Positions 7,275-11,654 of a stretch of 11,654 bases of DNA are shown one piece after another (position 1 is the stretch's first letter; each line of letters starts with the position of its first letter). Source of the DNA: JAHWJR01 sp035942035 (GTDB taxonomy: Bacteria > Actinomycetota > Acidimicrobiia > Acidimicrobiales > CADCSY01); NCBI GenBank assembly GCA_035942035.1, contig DASZDK010000103.1:1-11654 (forward strand). Direction: 5' to 3'. Under the pieces are notes generated by a model that ran no database searches, was not told the origin of the DNA, and saw nothing but the letters and a program-made list of their open reading frames with translations. A program made the translations under genes and the position numbers.

Positions 7275-7562
7275 TCACCCGTGAACGGGGCTTCCCTCAC
7301 GGGGGGCGAGGCGGGCCTGCACCTCGGGGCGGCGCAGCGGCGGGACCCTGGCCGGCGGCTGCCGGCGGGCGGGCAGCTCCGCCAGCAGCGCCGTCGCCGC
7401 GGCGGCGACATCGCGCACGGCCTTGTCGATGGGCGCCCCCGTCGCCGCCGACGGTCGGGTGACGCCGCTGATCTTGCGGACGAACTGGCGGGCGGCGGCC
7501 TCGATCTCCTCGGCGGTCGCCGGGGGCTCGAGCCCGCGCAGGATGGTGATGTTGCGGCACAT
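7275..7562 (-). CDS. DUF2277 family protein
   Basis: A 95-residue protein whose N-terminus is the family hallmark: MCRNITILRGLEPPATAEEI, followed by AAARQFVRKISGVTRPSAAT and a helical region (PIDKAVRDVAAAATALLAELP). The family is small, conserved and of unknown function; members begin MCRNI and share the FVRKISG(F/V)T.PS motif. The Arg/Pro-rich tail (RRQPPARVPPLRRPEVQARLAPR) is typical low-complexity variation. Cys2 is the only Cys. The gene is divergent from the GNAT acetyltransferase, with 65 bases between the starts. A TAGCGT box seven bases before the ATG suggests a leaderless mRNA. Confidence 0.9.
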   Translation of the reverse strand: MCRNITILRGLEPPATAEEIEAAARQFVRKISGVTRPSAATGAPIDKAVRDVAAAATALLAELPARRQPPARVPPLRRPEVQARLAPREGSPVHG

Positions 7563-7569
7563 GGACGCG

Positions 7570-7575
7570 ACGCTA
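7570..7575 (-). promoter_or_regulatory. Putative -10 box, leaderless promoter of DUF2277
   Basis: TAGCGT on the - strand matches the actinobacterial -10 consensus TANNNT and ends seven bases before the ATG at 7562. Transcription would therefore begin at or next to the A of the start codon. No convincing -35 hexamer is seen. The same spacing occurs at 9801-9806 and 9846-9851, which raises confidence. Confidence 0.45.
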
Positions 7576-7627
7576 CGTCGTCGCCGGCAGCGACGGTCGG
7601 GTGTGCGGGGCGGTTCACTTGGTGGAG

Positions 7628-8134
7628 ATGGACGTCGGGATCCGTGTCGCCGAGCCCGGCGACCTCGGTGCCCTCACGGCGTCCATGGGCCAACGCCACT
7701 TCTTCGCCGACCGGCTCGCCCGCCAGGCCCGGGGTGGCGGCGTGCTCCTCCTCGCTGCCCTCGCCGGCGTGGTGGTGGGCGACGTCTACGTCTCCTGGGA
7801 GCCGCCGGGCGAGCCGGAGTTGGCCCGGCACCTCCCCGGGGTCCCCTCCCTGGTCCACCTCGAGGTGGCGCCCGACGTGCGCCGGCGGAGGATCGGCACG
7901 TGCCTGGTCGAGCGGGCGGAGGCCGAGGCGATGCGTCGGGGAGCGGGGCGGGTGCTCCTCGGCGTCGAGGGCGCCAACCGGGGTGCCCGCCGGCTGTACG
8001 AGCGCCTGGGCTACGTCGAGTGGGGCCACGGGACCGTTCCGACCGGCTGGATGATCGAGCGCGACGGCCGCCACGTCCTCTACCGCACGGAGGTGCACGT
8101 GCTGGTCAAGGAACTGTCGATCCCGCCCGGGTGA
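7628..8134 (+). CDS. GNAT-family N-acetyltransferase
   Basis: A 168-residue acetyl-CoA-dependent acetyltransferase. N-terminal strand IRVAEPGDLGALTASM is the usual GNAT opening. Motif A is LEVAPDVRRRRIGTCLVERAEAEAMRRGAGRVLLGVE, where the R-R-R-R-I-G-T stretch at about 85-91 replaces the Q/RxxGxG/A pyrophosphate loop of acetyl-CoA. Motif B is NRGARRLYERLGYVEWG, with the conserved LYE.LGF/Y. The acceptor substrate cannot be told; a small molecule or a protein N-terminus are both possible. The frame is open back to GTG 7601. I prefer ATG 7628 because similarity starts there, but GTG 7601 or GTG 7622 cannot be excluded, and no ideally spaced ribosome binding site is present. It is divergent from DUF2277. 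Confidence 0.85.
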   Translation: MDVGIRVAEPGDLGALTASMGQRHFFADRLARQARGGGVLLLAALAGVVVGDVYVSWEPPGEPELARHLPGVPSLVHLEVAPDVRRRRIGTCLVERAEAEAMRRGAGRVLLGVEGANRGARRLYERLGYVEWGHGTVPTGWMIERDGRHVLYRTEVHVLVKELSIPPG

Positions 8135-8227
8135 GTCGAGCCTCGCCGCCCGGCGGGTGCCGGGCGGTTGCCGGTTGTGTGAGGCTGGCCGGGTGGCACC
8201 AGCACGCGAGCCGCGGGGCTGCCGGCG

Positions 8228-9016
8228 GTGAGCTCCCCGTACCGGGCCGTGGGTGACCTGTGGGTGCTGGCGTCGTCACAGCCTGCCCCCGGGCACGGCG
8301 TCCTGCCGGTCAACGCCTACTTGTTCCGGAGCGACACTTCGGTGCTGGTCGACACCGGGCTGCCCACCCAGCGGGGCGAGTTCCTGGAGGCGCTGTGGTC
8401 GCTGGTGCCACCGGCACAGCTGGCGGCGGTCGTGCTCACCCACGAGGACGCCGACCACGCCGGCAACCTCTTCGCCGTGCTCGAGGCGGCGCCTCAGGCC
8501 CGCCTGGTGACCAACTACGTGACCCTGGCCAAGCTCCAGGAGGGGGCCTCGGTCCCGCTCGACCGGGTGCAGGTGGTCAACCCGGGCCAGCCCGTGCCGG
8601 GGACCGAGCGACGGCTGACGGTCGTGCGCCCGCCGGTCTACGACGCGCCGGGGACGGTGGGGGTGCACGACCGGGGCACCGGCGCCGTGCTCACCGTGGA
8701 CGCCTTCGGCACCTACCTCCCCGAGCCGGTGGCGGACCTGCGGGACGTGGCCGAGGCCGACGTGCTCCGTGGGCTGGCTGACTTCAACCGCATGAACCAT
8801 CCGTGGACCGCCCTGGCTGACCAGTCCCGGTTCGACGCCGCCGTCGCCGCCGTGGCTGAGCTCCGGCCCACCTTGCTGCTCAGCTCCCACGGTGCCCTGG
8901 CCCGGGACCGGACCGAGCTGCTGCTGGAGGGGCTCAGATCGCTGCCGGCCATGGACCCCTACGTGCCGCCCGACCAGGCGGCGTTCGAGGAGCTGAAGCC
9001 CGAGATGGGCGGGTAG
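8228..9016 (+). CDS. MBL-fold protein with atypical metal-ligand set
   Basis: A 262-residue metallo-beta-lactamase-fold protein. The fold is clear from NAYLFRSDTSVLVDTGLP, AVVLTHEDADHAGNLFAVL, GAVLTVDAFGTYLP and PTLLLSSHGAL. The metal motif reads H72-x-D74-x-D76-H77, where hydrolases have HxHxDH and flavodiiron proteins HxExDH. Where the third His is usual there is D139 (PPVYDAPGT), followed by D158 and H221. The spacing (H77 to D139 62 residues, D139 to D158 19) fits the diiron-type MBL domain of flavodiiron proteins. No flavodoxin domain follows. It may be a diiron oxygen- or redox-linked protein or a hydrolase with altered metals; the reaction is unknown. The GTG start at 8228 overlaps the stop of a possible 12-codon upstream frame. 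It converges on the methyltransferase gene. Confidence 0.85.
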   Translation: MSSPYRAVGDLWVLASSQPAPGHGVLPVNAYLFRSDTSVLVDTGLPTQRGEFLEALWSLVPPAQLAAVVLTHEDADHAGNLFAVLEAAPQARLVTNYVTLAKLQEGASVPLDRVQVVNPGQPVPGTERRLTVVRPPVYDAPGTVGVHDRGTGAVLTVDAFGTYLPEPVADLRDVAEADVLRGLADFNRMNHPWTALADQSRFDAAVAAVAELRPTLLLSSHGALARDRTELLLEGLRSLPAMDPYVPPDQAAFEELKPEMGG

Positions 9017-9028
9017 CCGGCGGACGCC

Positions 9029-9047
9029 TGGCCGCTCGTGGCGGTCA
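9029..9047. terminator. Hairpin between convergent MBL-fold and methyltransferase genes
   Basis: TGGCCGC (9029-9035) pairs with GCGGTCA (9041-9047) over seven positions, including one G-U, around a TCGTG loop. It fills the 28-base gap between the two stops and includes the methyltransferase stop codon. A bidirectional terminator is plausible by position, but there is no U-tract on either strand. Confidence 0.35.
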
Positions 9048-9794
9048 GCTCCGGGCGTCGCCGTGGCGGTACACGCTGACGTGGGCCCGGCTCTCGCCGG
9101 TGAACGGGGCCCCACCCCAGTCGGCCCAACGGGCCTCTCGGTGCAGCCCGGCCAGGCGGGCCATGAGGTCGAGCTCCGCCGGCCAGGCGTAGCGGTGGTT
9201 GGCCGGGTAGAGGCGGACCGAGCCGTTGGCCAGCACGGCCTGGGTGGTGCGCATCATCTGGGCGACCGGGTCCAGCTCCACCGTCTCGATGGAGATCCTC
9301 TCGGTCCCCATGATCCGGGGGCGCACCAGGCGGTTGTGCCGGAAGGCGCCGACATCGGGGATCCAGGCCTCGACCACGAACGCCCCACCGGGGGCGAGGT
9401 GGCGGGCGGCGTTGGCGAAGCACGCCACCTGGGTCTCCTGGTCGGGCAGGGCGAAGATGGTGTTCACGGCCAGCACCACGAGGGAGAACCCCTCGCCGGC
9501 GTCGGCGTCGGCGAAGTTGCCGATGACCACGGGGATGCGATCGCCCCCGGGCTTGCCCGCCAGCCGGGCCACCATCTCCTCTGAGGCGTCCACGCCGTGC
9601 ACCTTTAGGCCCCGCTCGAGCAGGGGGAGGGCCAGCCGTCCCGTTCCGATCCCCAGCTCGAGCACCGGGCCTCCCCTTGCCAGCTCGGCGATGCGGTCGA
9701 CGGCAGGCCCGATCTCCCACTCGGTCTCGTAGAGGTCGTCGTACTCCTCGGCGATGCCGGAGGCGCCGTAGGCGGTGGGGTCGAAGTCGGTCAT
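9045..9794 (-). CDS. Class I SAM-dependent methyltransferase
   Basis: A 249-residue Rossmann-fold methyltransferase. Motif I VLELGIGTGRLALPLLERG (44-62) binds S-adenosylmethionine. The acidic residue after strand 2 is D69 in VHGVDASEEMVARL. Motif II-like GDRIPVVIGNFADA and strand 4 FSLVVLAVNTIFALPDQETQ follow, then post-motif HLAPGGAFVVEAWIPD. The N-terminal AYGASGIAEEYDDLYE segment caps the SAM pocket in related proteins. The later beta-rich half (RISIETVELDPVAQMMRTTQ and RYAWPAELDLMARLAGL) fits methyltransferase families acting on small molecules. The substrate is unknown. ATG 9794 follows a TACGCT box by six bases, so the mRNA is probably leaderless. The start lies 62 bases from the divergent SDR gene. 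Confidence 0.93.
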   Translation of the reverse strand: MTDFDPTAYGASGIAEEYDDLYETEWEIGPAVDRIAELARGGPVLELGIGTGRLALPLLERGLKVHGVDASEEMVARLAGKPGGDRIPVVIGNFADADAGEGFSLVVLAVNTIFALPDQETQVACFANAARHLAPGGAFVVEAWIPDVGAFRHNRLVRPRIMGTERISIETVELDPVAQMMRTTQAVLANGSVRLYPANHRYAWPAELDLMARLAGLHREARWADWGGAPFTGESRAHVSVYRHGDARS

Positions 9795-9800
9795 CCGGGC

Positions 9801-9806
9801 AGCGTA
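9801..9806 (-). promoter_or_regulatory. Putative -10 box, leaderless promoter of methyltransferase
   Basis: TACGCT on the - strand matches TANNNT and ends six bases before ATG 9794, which puts the expected transcription start at the start codon. No ribosome binding site is present upstream, consistent with leaderless initiation. Confidence 0.45.
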
Positions 9807-9845
9807 CGCAGCAGCGATCCCTGCCCCGGCGAGCTTCGAACTGGA

Positions 9846-9851
9846 TAGCGT
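9846..9851 (+). promoter_or_regulatory. Putative -10 box, leaderless promoter of the SDR gene
   Basis: TAGCGT ends five bases before GTG 9857 and eight before GTG 9860, the spacing expected for a leaderless transcript. The box is back to back with the methyltransferase promoter in a 62-base divergent gap. No Shine-Dalgarno is visible. Confidence 0.45.
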
Positions 9852-9856
9852 CGGCG

Positions 9857-10795
9857 GTGGTGCCCGCCAAGCACGTCGTCATCCCCGGCGGTTGGGGGTT
9901 CCTCGGTCGTTCGCTCACCGATCGGCTGACCGCCCGAGGTGACCGGGTCACCATTCTCAGCCGGAGCCAGCCGGCGTCCGGTGACGGATGGGAGTCGGTG
10001 CACTGGGACGGAGCCTCGCCGGGGCCGTGGGCCGAGGTGTTGGAGGGAGCCGACGCCGTCGTGCACCTCTCCGGAAGGCGCGTCGACTGCCGCCCCACCC
10101 GGCGCAACCGCGACGAGCTCATCGCCTCCAGGGTGGAGCCGGTGCGTGCCGTGGGCGAGGCGATCCGGCTCTGCCAGTCGCCGCCGCCAGTGTGGGTGCA
10201 GGCCTCGTCCCTCGCCATCTTCGGCGAGGGAGGCGACGAGATCGTCGACGAGCGCACCCCGCCTTCCGGTCGCGGGCCGGCCCAGATGGTCCAGGTGTGC
10301 CTGGCGTGGGAGGCGGCGTTCGGGGCGGCCACCGGTGGCGTGGATCGCGCCGTGCTGCTGCGCATGGGGATCGGCCTCGGCGGTACAGGAGATCCGGCGA
10401 CCGAGCGTCTCGCCTGGCTGGTCCGCCGGGGCCTGGGCGGCAAGGCCGGCTCCGGCAGGCAGTGGGTGTCGTGGGTGGCCCTCGACGACCTGCTCGACGT
10501 GATGGTGCGGGCCCTCGACGACGAGGCGATGCGCGGCTTGTACCACGTGACCTGTCCGACGCCGGTCACCAACGCCGAGATGATGGCGACCTACCGCAAG
10601 CTGCTGGGCCGCCGGTTCGGCCTCCCGGCACCGGTGCCGGTCACCTTCCTCGGTGCGCTGCTGCTCGGATCCGACCCGGCGCTGGCCCTCACCGGACGGC
10701 GCTGCGTCCCCACCCGGCTCCTGGGCGAAGGCTTCGAGTTCTCCGTCCCGACGTTCGAGGAGGCGGCCGCCCGGGCGCTGGCCTCGACGGGCTGA
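9857..10795 (+). CDS. TIGR01777-family SDR protein (NAD-dependent epimerase-like)
   Basis: A 312-residue extended-SDR protein of the YfcH/TIGR01777 type. The nucleotide-binding loop is IPGGWGFLGRSL (family GGTGFIG, with Trp for Thr). Other blocks are VVHLSGRRVD (family VNLAG), RNRDELIASRVEPVRAVGEAI (family SRV.TR.L..AI), ASSLAIFGEGG, WEAAF, and WVSWVALDDLLDVMVRAL near the active-site face. The C-terminal domain (about 235-305; VTNAEMMATYRKLLGR, PVPVTFLGALLLGSDPALALTGRRCVPTRLLGEGFEFSVPTFEEA) is the DUF1731-type tail of this family. Family members are poorly characterised; E. coli SulA-like naming is historical. F122 replaces the Tyr of the usual YG motif, so catalytic competence is uncertain. 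The start is GTG 9857 or GTG 9860, adjacent codons. Confidence 0.9.
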   Translation: MVPAKHVVIPGGWGFLGRSLTDRLTARGDRVTILSRSQPASGDGWESVHWDGASPGPWAEVLEGADAVVHLSGRRVDCRPTRRNRDELIASRVEPVRAVGEAIRLCQSPPPVWVQASSLAIFGEGGDEIVDERTPPSGRGPAQMVQVCLAWEAAFGAATGGVDRAVLLRMGIGLGGTGDPATERLAWLVRRGLGGKAGSGRQWVSWVALDDLLDVMVRALDDEAMRGLYHVTCPTPVTNAEMMATYRKLLGRRFGLPAPVPVTFLGALLLGSDPALALTGRRCVPTRLLGEGFEFSVPTFEEAAARALASTG

Positions 10796-10799
10796 TCCG

Positions 10800-10814
10800 G
10801 CCGGCTCGCCCGGC
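10800..10814 (+). terminator. Hairpin after the SDR gene
   Basis: GCCGG and CCGGC form a 5-bp stem around a CTCGC loop, five bases past the SDR stop at 10795. There is no U-tract. It would separate the SDR gene from the tRNA fragment, and its position is its only support. Confidence 0.3.
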
Positions 10815-10820
10815 GGGCTG

Positions 10821-10864
10821 TGGTGGGCCGCCCGGGTTTCGAACCCGGCACCTTGGGATCAAGA
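10821..10864 (-). other. tRNA-Lys(CUU) 3' fragment, putative integration attachment site
   Basis: Read on the - strand, these 44 bases correspond to tRNA positions 33-76. They contain U33 and anticodon CTT, the 3' anticodon-stem strand TCCCA, variable loop AGGTG, T-arm CCGGG-TTCGAAA-CCCGG, acceptor 3' strand GCGGCCC, discriminator A and encoded CCA. TCCCAAGG after CTT and a GGCCCACCA end are typical of tRNA-Lys. The 5' half is missing: the expected TGGGA stem, D-arm and GGGCCGC acceptor strand are not on the 5' side, which instead carries dsbA-like coding sequence. Position 37 is G where Lys tRNAs have A, so this copy is probably inactive. Anticodon loop to 3' end is the usual extent of tyrosine-recombinase att cores in tRNA genes. 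A chance CTTG/CAAG pairing would also allow a class II tRNA reading, which I think less likely. Confidence 0.72.
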
Positions 10865-10960
10865 CGGGCGACACCAGGTGACCGCCAGCGCCGCCTCCGA
10901 GTTGCGCTTGCCGATGTAGCACCACGGGCAGACGACGTCGAACCAGATCTCCACCTTCAT
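10859..10960 (-). pseudogene. 5' fragment of a DsbA-family (FrnE-like) oxidoreductase gene
   Basis: ATG 10960, with GAGGA four bases upstream, opens a 33-codon frame. Its residues MKVEIWFDVVCPWCYIGKRN and then SEAALA match the N-terminus of FrnE-type DsbA-family thiol-disulfide oxidoreductases, which normally run to over 200 residues. The CPWC active site (C11, C14) and following YIGKR are intact. Similarity ends around residue 26; the last residues VTWCRPS are unrelated, and the TGA is contributed by the tRNA-Lys fragment. The catalytic start of the gene is therefore present but the insertion domain and the rest of the thioredoxin fold are gone. A translated product would be too short to fold. 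The break coincides with the tRNA fragment, pointing to a recombination event. Confidence 0.75.
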
Positions 10961-11031
10961 GACATCCTCGCTGACATGGTGCAGCACCTGGGATCCAGGG
11001 CCTCATCCCTACGATTCACAGCGACGTCCGA

Positions 11032-11079
11032 AGTGAGAACGCCCCCTAGCCTGGCGGCGGATGGACGTGTTCTCTCACT
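11032..11079 (+). promoter_or_regulatory. Inverted repeat flanking the phosphatase promoter and start
   Basis: AGTGAGA (11032-11038) pairs with TCTCACT (11073-11079), and after a 2-base bulge AC (11039-11040) pairs with GT (11069-11070). The enclosed bases hold the TAGCCT box and the ATG. This could be a bipartite operator or an RNA/DNA hairpin over the start; a chance repeat is also possible. Confidence 0.25.
11047..11052 (+). promoter_or_regulatory. Putative -10 box of the PhoD-like gene
   Basis: TAGCCT matches TANNNT and ends eight bases before ATG 11061. The intervening bases are GGCGGCGG, which is not a good ribosome binding site at this distance, so a leaderless or very short-leader mRNA is likely. 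No clear -35 element. Confidence 0.4.
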
Positions 11080-11654
11080 CGGTCGCCTCGTTCGACCCGA
11101 CCTTGTCAGCCGTCCTGCTGTGGACCAGGCTGTGCGGAGAGGCGGAGGCTGACTGGGTCATGGCCGATGACCCGGGCCTCGCCAATGTCGTGGCCTCCGG
11201 TCGGGCTCGGACGAGCCCCGATCACGACCACACCATCGTGGTCGACGTCGACGGCCTGGCCGCCGCCACGACCTACTGGTACCGCTTCAGCGCCGGCGGC
11301 ACCCGCTCGCCGGTGGGCCGCACCCGTACGCTCCCCGAGGCCCCGACCAGCCGCCTGCGCCTGGGCCTGGCGTGCTGCGCCCACTACTCGGTGGCACCTC
11401 TCGGGGTGTACCGGGCACTGGCCGAACGGGAGGTCGACCTCGTCGTCCACCTCGGCGACTACATCTACGAGGACGACGGGTCCCAGGGGCCCCGCTCCCA
11501 CCGGCCGCCCCGACCGGCGGTGACCCTCGACGACTACCGGGCTCGCCTCGCCCAGATCCGCGAGGACTCCGACCTGCAGGCCGTGCACCTGCGCCATCCG
11601 ATGATCGGCATCTGGGACGACCATGACCTGGCCGACAACGCCTGGCGGGGCGGG
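11061..11654 (+). CDS. PhoD-like alkaline phosphatase D family protein (3' truncated by window)
   Basis: An open frame of 198 codons runs to the right edge. Residues 3-24 (VFSHSVASFDPTLSAVLLWTRL) match the family opening F.HGVASGDP...V.LWTR, and the Fn3-like N-terminal domain continues to about 95 (TYWYRFSAGGTRSPVGRTRTLP). The metallophosphoesterase domain then begins with LRLGLACCAHY, VDLVVHLGDYIYE (the metal-binding GDYIYE motif) and GIWDDHDLADNAW (family DDHE/D..DN). PhoD enzymes are Ca2+/Fe-dependent phosphomono- or diesterases, usually Tat-exported. No signal peptide is present here: the frame has a TGA at 11034 and no ATG, GTG or TTG between it and ATG 11061. The product is therefore predicted cytoplasmic, or the export signal was lost. 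It lies just right of the tRNA-Lys fragment. Confidence 0.9.
   Translation, partial: MDVFSHSVASFDPTLSAVLLWTRLCGEAEADWVMADDPGLANVVASGRARTSPDHDHTIVVDVDGLAAATTYWYRFSAGGTRSPVGRTRTLPEAPTSRLRLGLACCAHYSVAPLGVYRALAEREVDLVVHLGDYIYEDDGSQGPRSHRPPRPAVTLDDYRARLAQIREDSDLQAVHLRHPMIGIWDDHDLADNAWRGG

Noticed and set aside
6218..7462. A 414-codon + strand open frame opposite the aldo/keto reductase
   Set aside because: The - strand frame has the full AKR catalytic tetrad; the + frame is low-complexity and crosses gene boundaries.
8959..10572. A 537-codon - strand open frame
   Set aside because: It runs antisense to the SDR gene and out of frame through the methyltransferase gene. It has Arg/Pro/Ser-biased composition with no recognisable motif, an artefact of high GC.
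10820..11152. A 110-codon + strand frame beginning VGRPGFEPGTLG
   Set aside because: GFEPGTLG-type peptides are the translation of the antisense strand of tRNA genes. The frame covers the tRNA-Lys fragment, the dsbA fragment and the phosphatase start, so it is spurious.
1..11654. CRISPR arrays, insertion sequences, rRNA, defence-system genes
   Set aside because: No regularly spaced repeats, transposase or integrase motifs, rRNA segments or recognisable defence domains were seen in the window. The only mobile-element hint is the tRNA-Lys fragment.

Overview
The window is high-GC and densely coded on both strands, with many GTG starts, 4-base stop/start overlaps and several starts that look leaderless. 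The gene families (AMIN-like and GerMN lipoproteins beside an OmpR-type two-component pair, DUF2277, a Xi-class GST) suggest an actinobacterium. Acidimicrobiia or a similar deep lineage is my best guess, but this is inference. No stretch longer than 300 bases is free of features.

Left block (1-4588, + strand). The C-terminal part of an XdhC/CoxI-family molybdoenzyme accessory protein enters from the left edge. It is followed by a compact four-gene cassette: response regulator, HAMP-containing sensor kinase (ATGA overlap), an AMIN-like lipoprotein with a strong ribosome binding site, and a GerMN lipoprotein (GTGA overlap). The order recalls MtrA-MtrB-LpqB, where a GerMN lipoprotein modulates the kinase. 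Here there are two lipoproteins, and the GerMN protein has no beta-propeller region. I read it as an envelope-sensing module.

Middle block (4647-10795). These are mostly single-gene or two-gene metabolic units: a glutathionyl-hydroquinone-reductase-like Xi-class GST (+); an aldo/keto reductase followed by an SRPBCC protein (-); DUF2277 (-) divergent from a GNAT acetyltransferase (+); an MBL-fold protein with an unusual metal-ligand set (+); a class I methyltransferase (-) divergent from a TIGR01777-type SDR protein (+). A TANNNT box lies 6-8 bases before the start codon of several of these, which suggests leaderless mRNAs.

Right block (10796-11654). A 44-base piece matching the 3' part of a tRNA-Lys(CUU) gene, from the anticodon loop to CCA, lies on the - strand. 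It directly abuts a truncated DsbA/FrnE-type gene that keeps its start and CPWC active site but stops after 33 codons. This looks like the distal attachment site of an element integrated into tRNA-Lys. The geometry places the element to the right, so the PhoD-like phosphatase that runs off the right edge would be inside it. This scar and the lipoprotein-associated two-component cassette are the most interesting parts of the window.
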